NCBI RefSeq assembly: GCF_025398195.1
Contig: NZ_JAODNV010000017.1
Location: 43,776 to 107,775 of the forward strand
From: Chelativorans petroleitrophicus
GTDB taxonomy: Bacteria > Pseudomonadota > Alphaproteobacteria > Rhizobiales > Rhizobiaceae
Reading direction: 5' to 3'
DNA length: 64,000 bases
The position numbers and the translations under genes are program-made. Of this stretch, positions 53,290 through 62,551 are shown piece by piece. The stretch's first letter is position 1, and every line of letters starts with the position of its first letter. The notes beneath the pieces were generated by a model, which was not told the origin of the DNA, made no database searches, and saw only the letters and a list, made by a program, of their open reading frames with translations.

Positions 53290-53708
53290 TACGGATGCCC
53301 CCTTTCCTCTAGCGCCAGCGCGATCGAAGTGATGGAACCCACGACGACGAGATAGACCCCGGTGTCGAACCCCAGCACTGTCGAAATATCGACCGAAATG
53401 CCCAGCACATTGATGCTCGTCCAGATGCCCGTCAGGAACGGCACCTCAAGAAACAGCGACACCACGCCGGACAGTCCCGCAAGCAGCAGCCCGAAGCCGG
53501 AAATCGCCATCGGGTGGAAATAGAGCGCCCGACGCGCGGCCGGCACCCCGCAGGCAATGCCGTAAATGGCGAAGGCAGAGGCCGCGATCAGCCCGCCGAT
53601 GAATCCGCCTCCCGGGTCGTTGTGCCCGCGCAGAAGCACGAAAAGCGAGAACAGGATCATCAAGCTCGTCAGGTACGGAGCGGTCGTCCGGAAAATCAGC
53701 GTGCTCAT
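53289..53708 (-). CDS. mrpB: Mrp Na+/H+ antiporter subunit B
   Basis: A 139-aa MnhB-type subunit with four TM helices and the family motif [21 protein letters not shown] chose ATG 53708 ([13 protein letters not shown]), one base after the mrpA stop; the N-terminal extension in the same frame is Arg-rich and lies within mrpA. Confidence 0.95.
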   Translation of the reverse strand: MSTLIFRTTAPYLTSLMILFSLFVLLRGHNDPGGGFIGGLIAASAFAIYGIACGVPAARRALYFHPMAISGFGLLLAGLSGVVSLFLEVPFLTGIWTSINVLGISVDISTVLGFDTGVYLVVVGSITSIALALEERGHP

Positions 53709-53709
53709 C

Positions 53710-56064
53710 TTACGTCCGCGCTTCCTCCTGAATGGCCTTCTCTCTGGACTTCCCCACACGGACGCGCACCAGCGCGAGAATGGCAAGCCCGGCGATCATC
53801 ACCACGGAGATTTCGCCAAGCGTGTCGAGACCGCGGAAATCGACGATGATCACATTCACGATGTTGCGTCCATGCGCGATCACGCGGGAATTTTCGGCAA
53901 AGAATGTGCTGAGTGACGGATCGAACGGCGTCTGCACGACGCGCAGGAGAATCAGGAAGAAACCCAGTCCGCAAAGGCTGGAGACCGAAAAATCGAGCAG
54001 CTTTTGCGAAGCCGGCCGGTGATCGGCGGGATACAGCCTCAGCCGCGTCATGACCAGAGCAAGGATGACCACCGACAGCGTCTCCACCATGAACTGCGTG
54101 AAGGAAAGATCGGGCGCGCCCAGGAGCATGAACAGAAGCGCCACCGCAAATCCCTGGATACCTAGGCACGCAATCGCCGTCAGCCGGTCGCGCGCATAGA
54201 CCACCGCGGCCACGCCGATCAGCGCAATCGCAAGCACCGCCCACTCATAGATGCGAAGCTGCTCCAGCACCGGCATGGAGGGCAGTTCGCCGTAGCTCAC
54301 CATCGGCACCAGCAGGCAGATGGCCAGCACGATGAAGGTGACTGTCATGTAGATGTCGAGCCGGCCGTTGTGAACGGTTCTGGTCACAGCGGCGGAGCAG
54401 CGGATGGTGCCGCGCACAAGCTGGTCGAACCCCCTGTCAGGCCCCCATCCGATCGCCGCAAGCACCGCCGCCATCGTCCCGCGTCCGCGCTCAAGCGTGG
54501 CATAGAAGGCGATGCCGAGCGCAACAGTGAGTGCGGAAAGCAGAAGCGGCATTCCCAGATGGGGCACCCAGGAGATCGTAACCTCCACGGGCGCGCCAAT
54601 GACGGCGCTCGCCATCGGGCTGGAGACGAAATGATGGCTGAGGCCGGAAAGAAGCGAGGCAAGAAGCCCGCTCGCAGCCAAAACCGCGGGCCCCAGCCAC
54701 AAGAGAACCGGTCCTTCGTGCGGGTGCTTGGGCGTCTCGCCCCGCGCTCCGGCAAAGGGTTTCAGCCCCACGGCAAAGCCTATCGCGAACATCAAGGCGT
54801 TGCCGGCAATGGCTGTGAGCGTCAGGAGCACGCCCCAACTGCTGCCTGCGGCCAGCCCCGCATAGATTTCCTCCTTCGCCAGAAAGCCGAAGAAGGGCGG
54901 CAGCCCACCCATTGAAAAGGCCGCAAGCACCGCTGCCGCAAAGGTGATCGGCATGGCCTTGCCGATCCCGCCAAGCTTCCTGATGTCGCGGGTGCCCGTT
55001 TCGTGATCAATCGCGCCCGCGACCATGAACAGTGCGCCCTTGAACATGGAGTGGGCGACGAGATAGAGCACCGCCGCCTCCACCGCCACCTCCGAGCCGA
55101 AGCCCGTCAGCATGATCAGCAGGCCGAGCGAGGCGACGGTCGTATAGGCGAGCATCAGCTTCAGATCGGTCTGGCGCAGGGCAAGCAGCGTGCCTGCGAT
55201 CAGCGTCGTGCCTCCGAAGACGGGCAGGATCGTCTCCCAGGCGAAAGTCTCGCCCATGACCGGGTTCAGGCGCATGACGAGATAGACGCCCGCTTTCACC
55301 ATGGTGGCCGAATGCAGGTAGGCGGAAACCGGCGTCGGCGCCTCCATCGCGTTTGGCAGCCAGAAATGGAACGGAAACTGCGCCGACTTGGTGAAGGCGC
55401 CGCCCAGCACCAGAAGCAGAGCTGCAAAATAGACAGGTGCCTCACGCAGCCCTTCCCCGGCCGCAAGCAGAGAGGAAAGCGAACTCGTCCCCGTCGCCGC
55501 GGCAATGACAAGAAGCCCGGCAAGCAGCGAAAGCCCGCCTGCGCACGTCACGATAAGAGCCTGAAGGGCGGCACGGCGCGCCGCCTCGCGGCTGTGATCG
55601 AAGCCGATCAGCAGGAAGGAGGCGATGGACGTCAGTTCCCAGAATACGAAAAGCATCAGGAAGGAATCGGCCACCACCAATCCCTGCATGGCGCCCATGA
55701 ACATGAGGATGAACGAGAAAAAGCGCCCCTGATGCGGGTGGCCTCTCAGATATCCTCCCGAGTAAAGGATGATCAGCGTGCCGATGCCCGAGATCAGCAG
55801 TGCGAAGGTGAGCGAAAGCCCGTCAAGATACCAGGAAAATTCAACGCCAATGCTGGGGATCCAGGGATAGCCGCCGGCGATCGGCTCGCCGCTGGCGACC
55901 GATCCCAGGAAGCCCGTGAAGTGGAGGAAGATAAAGGCGGGAACAACGGCCAGCACCCAGGCGGCGTTGTGGCCCAATACCCGCGTCAACAGGGGCGCGA
56001 CAGCGGCTGCGAGAAACGGCAGGACAAGCGTGAGAAAAGTCATCCACTGCTCGTCCGCCACCAT
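53710..56064 (-). CDS. mrpA: Mrp Na+/H+ antiporter subunit A
   Basis: A 784-aa MrpA (NuoL-like with C-terminal DUF4040 and MbhE-like regions, ~20 TM). The antiporter core has [20 protein letters not shown] (TM5 Glu), [20 protein letters not shown] (key Lys), and [20 protein letters not shown]. The C-terminal part has [20 protein letters not shown] and [21 protein letters not shown] chose ATG 56064 ([10 protein letters not shown]) over the upstream non-hydrophobic extension. It is the first gene of the A–G operon, which supports Na+ tolerance and alkaline pH homeostasis. Confidence 0.95.
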   Translation of the reverse strand: MVADEQWMTFLTLVLPFLAAAVAPLLTRVLGHNAAWVLAVVPAFIFLHFTGFLGSVASGEPIAGGYPWIPSIGVEFSWYLDGLSLTFALLISGIGTLIILYSGGYLRGHPHQGRFFSFILMFMGAMQGLVVADSFLMLFVFWELTSIASFLLIGFDHSREAARRAALQALIVTCAGGLSLLAGLLVIAAATGTSSLSSLLAAGEGLREAPVYFAALLLVLGGAFTKSAQFPFHFWLPNAMEAPTPVSAYLHSATMVKAGVYLVMRLNPVMGETFAWETILPVFGGTTLIAGTLLALRQTDLKLMLAYTTVASLGLLIMLTGFGSEVAVEAAVLYLVAHSMFKGALFMVAGAIDHETGTRDIRKLGGIGKAMPITFAAAVLAAFSMGGLPPFFGFLAKEEIYAGLAAGSSWGVLLTLTAIAGNALMFAIGFAVGLKPFAGARGETPKHPHEGPVLLWLGPAVLAASGLLASLLSGLSHHFVSSPMASAVIGAPVEVTISWVPHLGMPLLLSALTVALGIAFYATLERGRGTMAAVLAAIGWGPDRGFDQLVRGTIRCSAAVTRTVHNGRLDIYMTVTFIVLAICLLVPMVSYGELPSMPVLEQLRIYEWAVLAIALIGVAAVVYARDRLTAIACLGIQGFAVALLFMLLGAPDLSFTQFMVETLSVVILALVMTRLRLYPADHRPASQKLLDFSVSSLCGLGFFLILLRVVQTPFDPSLSTFFAENSRVIAHGRNIVNVIIVDFRGLDTLGEISVVMIAGLAILALVRVRVGKSREKAIQEEART

Positions 56065-56270
56065 AGGTGTTCCCCGCTGCGATTTTCCCCTTACGGCACC
56101 GGCATCAAGATCGGCGCCCACGTCCGAGGCCGTGGAATAGACGTTCAAATCCCAAGGGGCAAGACGTGCCGGGCAATCAGTCCCCAAAATCAATGGATGC
56201 ATTAATTTTCATGCCGGATACACTGCAAACAGCGCCCGGACACACCAGATATGTTCCAGGAAGGACGATC

Positions 56271-56678
56271 ATGGCACATGACAGGCAAATGAAAGTTCAG
56301 AAGACAGACGAGGAATGGCGCCGGATCCTCACGCCGGAACAGTACCATGTGACGCGCGAACACGGCACGGAACGCGCCTTCACCGGCCCTTATTGGGACA
56401 ATAAACGTGAAGGTCTTTACCGGTGCGTTGCCTGCGGGCGACCCCTCTTCTCGTCAGAAACGAAATACGATTCCGGCACCGGCTGGCCGAGCTTCTATGC
56501 TCCGGTGGACAAGGATGCGGTGACGCTTCATGAGGACAAGTCCCTGCTTATGACGCGGACAGAAGTGCGTTGTGCCGATTGCGACGCGCATCTGGGTCAC
56601 GTCTTCAACGACGGACCGGAGCCGACGGGCCTGCGCTACTGCATGAACGGACATGCGTTGAAATTCGACGAACGCTGA
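56271..56678 (+). CDS. msrB: Peptide-methionine (R)-S-oxide reductase MsrB
   Basis: A 135-aa MsrB that reduces methionine-R-sulfoxide in proteins. The two zinc CxxC pairs are [10 protein letters not shown] and [14 protein letters not shown]. The catalytic Cys lies in [13 protein letters not shown] and the substrate pocket in [13 protein letters not shown]. The start ATG 56271 has AGGAAGGA upstream. It is a single gene diverging from mrpA and ~100 bp before the oligopeptidase gene. Confidence 0.96.
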   Translation: MAHDRQMKVQKTDEEWRRILTPEQYHVTREHGTERAFTGPYWDNKREGLYRCVACGRPLFSSETKYDSGTGWPSFYAPVDKDAVTLHEDKSLLMTRTEVRCADCDAHLGHVFNDGPEPTGLRYCMNGHALKFDER

Positions 56679-56778
56679 CCGGTCCATTCTCACCGGCCTC
56701 CGGCCTTGATCGAGCGGAGTGGACGCGCTTCATTCGCGCTCGAAGATTCGCCGACCGACATTTCCGAAAGCTGTTTTC

Positions 56779-58884
56779 ATGCCTTCACACGCCTTTCCTG
56801 CCGTCACTCCACCCAAAGCTGAAAAACGCCCGGTCGAAATCACCCATCACGGCATTACTCGTGTTGACGACTATGCCTGGCTCAGGGCCGAAAACTGGCA
56901 GGAAGTACTGAAGGACCCCGCCCGGCTCGCGGCCGACATCCGCGCCCATCTGGAGGCTGAGAACGCCTATCAGGAGGCGCTCATGGCCGACACCAAGGAG
57001 CTTCAGCGCACGCTGTTCGCTGAAATGAGGGGGCGCATCAAGGAGGACGATTCCTCCGTCCCAATGAAGGACGGCCCCTACGCCTACGGCACGGCCTATC
57101 GCGAGGGCGGCGAGCACCCGCGCTTTTTCCGCACGCCGCGTGAAGGGGGCGAGGAAGAGGTGCTGCTCGACGGCGATGTGGAGGCCGAGGGCAAGTCCTA
57201 CTTCCACCTGACCGATCCCGCGAATTCGCCCGATCACCGCCTTCTGCTCTGGGGCTATGACGACAAGGGATCGGAGTTCTATACGCTGCGCGTGCGTCGG
57301 CTTTCCGACAAGTGCGATCTTGACGACCGTATCGAGAACGCGGGCGGCTGCGGCCCATTCAATGCCCACAGCAGCGGCTTCTACTACGTCCGGCTCAATG
57401 AAAATCACCGCCCCTCGAAAGTCTTTTTCCACGCGATCGGCGATGAGCAGGCGCAGGATCGCCTGATCTACGAGGAGACCGATCCCGGCTTTTTCGTGAG
57501 TGTCTTTGGCAGCCGGCTCGACGACTGGATCTTCATCTCGATCCACGACCACGAGACAAGCGAATACCGCATTCTGCCGGCGAACGATGCCAGCGCCGAG
57601 CCTCGCCTGATCGCCGCGCGCGAAACCGGCCTGCAATACTCTCTGGAGCCCGGCGGCGACGTGTTCTTTATCCTGACGAACGCCGACGGCGCTAGAGACT
57701 TCAAGATCATGACGGCGCCTGTGAGCGATCCTTCGCGCACCAACTGGCGCGACCTCGTGCCGCATGAGCCGGGCCGGCTGATCCTGTCGATCGTCGCCTT
57801 CAAGGACTTCCTCGTGCGCCTCGAACTCAAGGATGCCTTGCCGCGCATCGTGGTGCGCGAGCGCAAGAGCGGCGAGGAACACATGATCGCCTTTGAGGAA
57901 GAAGCCTACTCGCTCGGCCTGATCGGCGCCAGCGAGTACGACACGGATGTATGCCGCTTCTCCTATTCCTCCATGACCACGCCGGCGCAGATATTCGACT
58001 ACAACATGCGCACGCGCGAGCGCGTCCTGCTGAAGACGCAGGAGGTGCCGTCCGGGCACGATCCGCAGGACTATGTCACGCGCCGCCTGATGGCGCCGGC
58101 GCCCGATGGCGAACTGGTGCCGATCTCCCTCGTCCACCGCCGCGATCTCGCGCTCGACGGCTCGGCCCCCTGCCTGCTCTACGGCTATGGCGCCTATGGC
58201 ATCACCATTCCGGCCGCTTTCCGCACGAACCCGCTTTCTCTCGTCGATCGCGGCTTCATCTATGCCATCGCCCATATCCGCGGCGGCAAGGACAAGGGCC
58301 GGGCCTGGTATGATGACGGCAAGCGCGAGAAGAAGACCAACACCTTCACCGATTTCATCGCCTGCGCCCGCCATCTGGTGGCTCTGGGTTATACCAGCCC
58401 TGATCGCCTGGTCGCCGAAGGAGGGTCCGCGGGCGGTCTTCTCATGGGGGCTGTCGCAAATATGGCACCGCAGGATTTCCGCGCGATCGTGGCGGCGGTT
58501 CCCTTCGTGGACGTGCTCAACACGATGCTGGACGACACGCTACCGCTCACCCCGCCCGAGTGGCCCGAATGGGGAAATCCGATCGCAAGCAAGGAAGATT
58601 ACGAGACGATCGCCGCCTATTCCCCGTATGACAACATACGCCCGCAGCCCTATCCCGTCATCCTGGCGCTCGCGGGGCTCACCGACCCTCGCGTAACCTA
58701 CTGGGAGCCTGCAAAATGGGTGGCTCGCCTGCGCGAGTTCAACACGGGCGAAAACCCGATCATGCTCAAGACAAATCTTGAAGCTGGCCACGGCGGCGCT
58801 TCGGGCCGGTTTTCGCGTCTCGAAGAGATCGCGCTCAGCTATGCCTTTATGGTGAAGGCGGTAGGGATAGTGAGTAGTGAGTAG
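56779..58884 (+). CDS. ptrB: Oligopeptidase B (S9A prolyl oligopeptidase family)
   Basis: A 701-aa serine peptidase cleaving short peptides after basic residues. The N-terminal seven-bladed beta-propeller (~70–400) starts after PVEITHHGITRVDDYAWLRA. The catalytic alpha/beta-hydrolase domain has AIAHIRGGKDKGRAWYDDGK, the nucleophile in VAEGGSAGGLLMGAVANM, Asp near LAGLTDPRVTYWEPAKWVAR and His in TNLEAGHGGASGRFSRLEE. I chose ATG 56779 (MPSHAFPAVTPPKAE). Trypsin-like specificity is inferred from the family. Confidence 0.92.
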   Translation: MPSHAFPAVTPPKAEKRPVEITHHGITRVDDYAWLRAENWQEVLKDPARLAADIRAHLEAENAYQEALMADTKELQRTLFAEMRGRIKEDDSSVPMKDGPYAYGTAYREGGEHPRFFRTPREGGEEEVLLDGDVEAEGKSYFHLTDPANSPDHRLLLWGYDDKGSEFYTLRVRRLSDKCDLDDRIENAGGCGPFNAHSSGFYYVRLNENHRPSKVFFHAIGDEQAQDRLIYEETDPGFFVSVFGSRLDDWIFISIHDHETSEYRILPANDASAEPRLIAARETGLQYSLEPGGDVFFILTNADGARDFKIMTAPVSDPSRTNWRDLVPHEPGRLILSIVAFKDFLVRLELKDALPRIVVRERKSGEEHMIAFEEEAYSLGLIGASEYDTDVCRFSYSSMTTPAQIFDYNMRTRERVLLKTQEVPSGHDPQDYVTRRLMAPAPDGELVPISLVHRRDLALDGSAPCLLYGYGAYGITIPAAFRTNPLSLVDRGFIYAIAHIRGGKDKGRAWYDDGKREKKTNTFTDFIACARHLVALGYTSPDRLVAEGGSAGGLLMGAVANMAPQDFRAIVAAVPFVDVLNTMLDDTLPLTPPEWPEWGNPIASKEDYETIAAYSPYDNIRPQPYPVILALAGLTDPRVTYWEPAKWVARLREFNTGENPIMLKTNLEAGHGGASGRFSRLEEIALSYAFMVKAVGIVSSE

Positions 58885-58980
58885 TGAGTAGTGAGTGTAA
58901 TTTCTTCCTTGTACTTTCAATATCTAATTTCTATTCACCGTTCACCAATCCCTGTTCGCTATTTCCACCCGCTACTCCAC
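58870..58980. repeat. AT-rich simple intergenic repeat, copy B
   Basis: Starting at the ptrB stop, GTGAGTA is repeated several times (58870–58893), followed by TAATTTCTTCCTTGTACTTT, CAATATCTAATTTCTATTCA and CCGTTCACCAATCCCTGTTC. Word order matches copy A at 412–520. The block overlaps the 3' end of the convergent cytochrome gene. Confidence 0.65.
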
Positions 58981-59880
58981 CTCCTCCACCACCTTCAAAT
59001 ACGCCGCAATCGCCTCCCGGTCTTCCGCTGGCAGGTGGGCCATATTCTTCTGAACCGCCACCATGGCGCCGCCGACTGAATCGAAGTCCGGCGTGAAGCC
59101 GCTTTCCAGAAAATAGGCGATATCGCCCTCCGACCACGATCCGATGCCCTCCGAACTCGGCGTGATGTTCGGCACGGTGCCATTTCCCTCAGGCGCCGGC
59201 CCGCCCGCCAGCCAGCGATCGAGATCTGGGCCGCCAAGCCAGTCGCGCGGGGTATGGCATTCGCCGCAGTGGCCCGGTCCTTCCACCAGATAGCGCCCGC
59301 GCAGCACCTCCGGTAAAGCATCCTCACCCAGCGCCACCACAGGCTCGGGATCCAGATAGAGAAGCTTCCACAGGCCGATGCCGCGGCGCAGCGTGAAGGG
59401 AAAGGAAAGGCTGTGCCCTTCCGGACGCCCTTCCACGGGCGGCAATGTCCTGAGATAGGCGAAGAGATCGGCAACATCCTGGGGTTCCATCCGCGCATAG
59501 GACGTGTAAGGAAAAGCCGGATAATAATGCTCGCCCTCGGGCGAGATACCCCGCAGCATGGCGTTGGCGAAATCTAGTTCGCTCCAGTCGCCAATCCCGT
59601 CTTCGGGATGCGGCGAGATGTTGGGTGCCACAAAGGTGCCGAAGGCCGTCTTCAGAGCACGCCCTCCTGCAAGCTCCAGCGCTGCCTCTCCGTCCGCGTC
59701 GGGCCGCGCATGGCAGGAGGCGCATCCTCCGGCAACGAAGATGCGTTCGCTGCGCGCGGCATCACCCGGCTGCAACCCGGATAGATCATCTTCTTCGAGA
59801 GGCTGCGGCCCAGTTGCCCACCACAGCACAACGCCCGCCGCCGCCACTGCGGTGGCGAGCCAGAGCAAAGCCCGTCTCAT
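58972..59880 (-). CDS. Dihaem cytochrome c, membrane-anchored
   Basis: A 302-aa cytochrome with an N-terminal anchor (~residues 4–24, ALLWLATAVAAAGVVLWWAT) and two c-type haem sites: GGCASCHARPDADGE (~55) and GHCGECHTPRDWLGG (~205). Methionine ligands are likely in SYARMEPQDV and QKNMAHLPAEDREAIAAYLK. Such proteins are electron carriers, often beside sugar or alcohol dehydrogenases or cytochrome c'. It is 9 bp after the c'-like gene, so the two form an operon. The partner enzyme is not in the window. Confidence 0.88.
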   Translation of the reverse strand: MRRALLWLATAVAAAGVVLWWATGPQPLEEDDLSGLQPGDAARSERIFVAGGCASCHARPDADGEAALELAGGRALKTAFGTFVAPNISPHPEDGIGDWSELDFANAMLRGISPEGEHYYPAFPYTSYARMEPQDVADLFAYLRTLPPVEGRPEGHSLSFPFTLRRGIGLWKLLYLDPEPVVALGEDALPEVLRGRYLVEGPGHCGECHTPRDWLGGPDLDRWLAGGPAPEGNGTVPNITPSSEGIGSWSEGDIAYFLESGFTPDFDSVGGAMVAVQKNMAHLPAEDREAIAAYLKVVEEVE

Positions 59881-59889
59881 GAAGAACGA

Positions 59890-60339
59890 TCAGTCATCCT
59901 CAAGGCGGAAGTTTTCGTGGCATGCGCTGCAGTTGGAAAGCACCGGCATGACCGCCAGGCGGAAAGCCTCAAGATCGGCCGGCCCGTCGCGTCCCGAGGC
60001 CTCCACGGCCGCAGCCGCGTCGGTCCTGAATTTAGCGAGGGTTTCCCGGAAAGCGTCCGGGTTTTCCCAGATGGCCGGAGCGGCCCTGGTCTCACCCACG
60101 TTAGAGCCTTCGGGGAAGAAATCGCCCATGGCCTCAGCAGTTGAATGGAAGGTCGCGATCGCCGCTTTGGCCACAACGGGATTGTAATCCATTTCACCCT
60201 TCAACATGGCGCTAGCGGCACCGGCCGAAGCAGCGTTGGCCTGCATAAGCGCCTGTCGCACCGCAATCGGATCATCGGCCGCCGTAACCGCTGCAGCAGA
60301 AAAGAGGAGAAATGAGAAGGAGATTGCTATTTTCTTCAT
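59890..60339 (-). CDS. Cytochrome c' family protein
   Basis: A 149-aa periplasmic protein with signal peptide MKKIAISFSFLLFSAAAVTA, a four-helix-bundle body (LMQANAASAGAASAMLKGEM, FHSTAEAMGDFFPEGS) and a single C-terminal haem site LSNCSACHENFRLEDD, typical of cytochrome c', where the fifth ligand is the motif His. Cytochrome c' binds NO, and here may feed or be fed by the adjacent dihaem cytochrome. I chose ATG 60339, with GGAGAAG upstream. Confidence 0.9.
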   Translation of the reverse strand: MKKIAISFSFLLFSAAAVTAADDPIAVRQALMQANAASAGAASAMLKGEMDYNPVVAKAAIATFHSTAEAMGDFFPEGSNVGETRAAPAIWENPDAFRETLAKFRTDAAAAVEASGRDGPADLEAFRLAVMPVLSNCSACHENFRLEDD

Positions 60340-60479
60340 GTGGCACTTCTCCATGATGTCCCCGTGCCACCATAGCGAGCCATTCGCCGCGGCGAATTTA
60401 AAATCCAATGCTTCCGGAATCACGCTTTCGTGAGGAATTTTGCCGCCTTAGCTCAGCGCCGTGGCTCCGGATACGGAAA

Positions 60480-60499
60480 ACCCGGCCAAGTGGCCGGGT
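60480..60499 (-). terminator. Rho-independent terminator downstream of sodB
   Basis: On the minus strand, CCCGGCC and GGCCGGG form a perfect stem around a short loop immediately followed by TTTTCC, 33 bp beyond the sodB stop. This is a textbook intrinsic terminator in the sodB direction. Confidence 0.85.
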
Positions 60500-60531
60500 C
60501 TCCGCAACGCACTGTTCGCGGTGAATCTGTG

Positions 60532-61134
60532 TCAGCCGCGTGCCTTCTCGTAGCACTCCAGGACGTAGTCCCAGTTGATGAGGTTGTCGACGAAGGCTTC
60601 CAGATATTTCGGCCGCGCGTTGCGATAGTCGATGTAGTAGGAGTGCTCCCACACATCGACCCCAAGGATCGGCGTGCCGCCATGCACCAGCGGATTCTCG
60701 CCGTTCGGCGTCTTCATGATCTCAAGCTTGCCGTCCTTGAACGCGACCCACGCCCAGCCGGAACCGAACTGCGTCACGCCGGCATTGATGAAGTCAGCGC
60801 GAAACTTGTCGTAACCGCCAAGATCGCTGTCGAAGGCTTGCTGCAGCGCCCCCGGCAGGCTCTTTCCGCCGCCGCCCTTCTTCATCCACTTCCAGAAATG
60901 GATGTGGTTGAAATGCTGACCGGCATTGTTGAAGAGGGCCTGGTTCTTCCCGTAGGACTGCTTGACCACCTCTTCGAGCGGCAAATTGTCCATCCCGGCC
61001 TCGGCCGCCAGCTTGTTGCCGGTGTCCACATAGGCCTTGTGGTGCTTGTCGTGATGAAATTCCAGCGTCTCCCGCGACATGTAAGGCTGCAGAGCCTCAT
61101 AGTCATAGGGCAGGTCCGGCAGTTCAAAGGCCAT
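60532..61134 (-). CDS. sodB: Superoxide dismutase, Fe/Mn family
   Basis: A 200-aa Fe/Mn superoxide dismutase. The metal ligands are His in TLEFHHDKHHKAYVDTGNKL (~27), His in NNAGQHFNHIHFWKWM (~74), and Asp and His in GVDVWEHSYYIDYRNARPKY (~158–162). Fe versus Mn preference is not certain from sequence; Rhizobiales homologues are often cambialistic or iron-type. GAGGGAG precedes ATG 61134, and a strong terminator follows. It is a single-gene unit. Confidence 0.94.
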   Translation of the reverse strand: MAFELPDLPYDYEALQPYMSRETLEFHHDKHHKAYVDTGNKLAAEAGMDNLPLEEVVKQSYGKNQALFNNAGQHFNHIHFWKWMKKGGGGKSLPGALQQAFDSDLGGYDKFRADFINAGVTQFGSGWAWVAFKDGKLEIMKTPNGENPLVHGGTPILGVDVWEHSYYIDYRNARPKYLEAFVDNLINWDYVLECYEKARG

Positions 61135-61247
61135 GGTGGTCTCCCTCGTAGCACTGGTTGACGATCTACGCCTCGCAGATAAGGCGGGATTTCATCTTTG
61201 GCAATGCGGGCGAGCCACCGCCCGATCGGATCGATCGCGCAGCGCGC

Positions 61248-62114
61248 TTACGAATGCGCCCACTCCCAATAAAGCGCGCGCGCCTTTTTGGCCACGGGGC
61301 CGGGCTGCAGCAGGCGATCCTCGATGCGGGTGACCGGGACCACCTTGGAATGGTTGCCCGTCGAGAAGATCTCGTCTGCATCCAGGAAATTCTGAACGCT
61401 GAGGCTCTTCTCGATCACCGGTATACCTGCTTCTTCGAGCAGGCTTATCACCCGTGCGCGCGTGATGCCTGAAAGAAAGGTGCCGTTCGGAGCAGGCGTG
61501 AAAACCTGCCCGTCCTTCACCATGAAGATGTTGGACGTACCCGTCTCGGCCACATTGCCCAGCATATCGAGCACCAAGGCATTGTCGAAGCCGCGCGCCT
61601 TGGCCTCCAGAATGGCCCGGGCGTTGTTGGGGTAGAGGCAGCCCGCCTTGGCATTGGTCGGCATCGTTTCAATGGTCGGGCGGCGGAAGCGCGAAACACC
61701 CACCGAAAAGCCTTCCGGCGAGATCATCGGCGCCTCGTAGAGGCACAGGCAAAAGCGCGTCGAGGAAGGATCGGCCGGCACGCTCATATAGCCGCCGTGC
61801 TCGGCCCAGTACATAGGCCGGATGTAGACGGCGGTTCGCCCGTCGAATTTCTTCAGCCCCTCCCAGGTGAGGGAGACGATCTCCTCGGCGGGCACGAATG
61901 CTTTGAGCCCCATCGCGCGCGCCGACGCGTTCACCCGCTCGGCATGGCGGTCGAGGTCGGGCGCAACGCCCTCGAACCAGCGTGCGCCGTCGAAGACCGA
62001 GGAGCCCAGCCACATCGCATGGGTCCGCGGGCCGGCGATCGCCACATTGCCCTCGTGCCATTGCCCGTCGAGGAATGTCCAGGTGGTGGATTGCGCCTCA
62101 GGTAGTGCGGCCAT
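61248..62114 (-). CDS. Branched-chain-amino-acid aminotransferase (class IV)
   Basis: A 288-aa class IV PLP-dependent aminotransferase of the IlvE fold. The catalytic Lys lies in ETMPTNAKAGCLYPNNARAI (~160), PLP-phosphate contacts in NVAETGTSNIFMVKDG and GTFLSGITRARVISLLEEAG, and the C-terminal ADEIFSTGNHSKVVPVTRIE completes the fold. It most likely transaminates Leu/Ile/Val with 2-oxoglutarate; a D-amino-acid or aminodeoxychorismate-lyase relative is less likely. Two copies of ilvE-like genes are common in Rhizobiales, so no symbol is given. Confidence 0.88.
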   Translation of the reverse strand: MAALPEAQSTTWTFLDGQWHEGNVAIAGPRTHAMWLGSSVFDGARWFEGVAPDLDRHAERVNASARAMGLKAFVPAEEIVSLTWEGLKKFDGRTAVYIRPMYWAEHGGYMSVPADPSSTRFCLCLYEAPMISPEGFSVGVSRFRRPTIETMPTNAKAGCLYPNNARAILEAKARGFDNALVLDMLGNVAETGTSNIFMVKDGQVFTPAPNGTFLSGITRARVISLLEEAGIPVIEKSLSVQNFLDADEIFSTGNHSKVVPVTRIEDRLLQPGPVAKKARALYWEWAHS

Positions 62115-62551
62115 GATCTCGTGCGCTCCTTGATTGGTCTTTTCCGTCCGCTGCCGGACGGCATGTCAGGCGGGCTCCTTCGCATGTTCCAAAACCCCGG
62201 CGGCCCGCGTCAAGTACAACCTTGGGCATCATCACGCCCATCGATCTTCATCGAGCTTGCAAAATAACGCCTCGCTCGTGCACCCATATGATTAAGCTGG
62301 CCACTCGCCTGGCTCTGGCGCATTACCGTTCACGCCGTCGTGACGAAGGTGTGAGCAGGCAAAACGTTGCAGAAATGCCATATGCCGCAACAATCTCGCG
62401 CCGCACACGTTCTCCACCTTGCCGGTTGCGGGGCAAAGATAAATTTGACGAGGTGATGATACATACCATGCGCACCAGTTCCGCTCGGAGCTTCCGCCGG
62501 TTCGCCAATCACTGTTAGATTTCGCCAATCACTGCTAGATGAAGAGTTTCG
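62115..62551. other. Divergent intergenic region, aminotransferase / L,D-transpeptidase
   Basis: About 437 bp. It holds both promoters but no ORF with coding character, no tRNA-like fold and no strong terminator. The only structure seen is the tandem 20-bp repeat at 62501–62540. Confidence 0.4.
62501..62540. repeat. Tandem 20-bp repeat just upstream of the L,D-transpeptidase start
   Basis: TTCGCCAATCACTGTTAGAT (62501–62520) is followed directly by the same 20 bp with one change (TGCTAGAT), ending 11 bp before the ATG. The ribosome site GAAGAG lies just after it. It would lie in the 5' untranslated region; a slipped-strand duplication is likely. Confidence 0.8.

Noticed and set aside
53289..53786. 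Longer MrpB with 26 extra N-terminal residues.
   Set aside because: The extension is Arg-rich, overlaps mrpA, and ATG 53708 one base after the mrpA stop matches family N-termini.
55003..58374. Long ORFs antisense to mrpA (55003–56205, +) and oligopeptidase B (56785–58374, −).
   Set aside because: Shadow frames of genes with clear family motifs; composition is atypical and no start signals are present.
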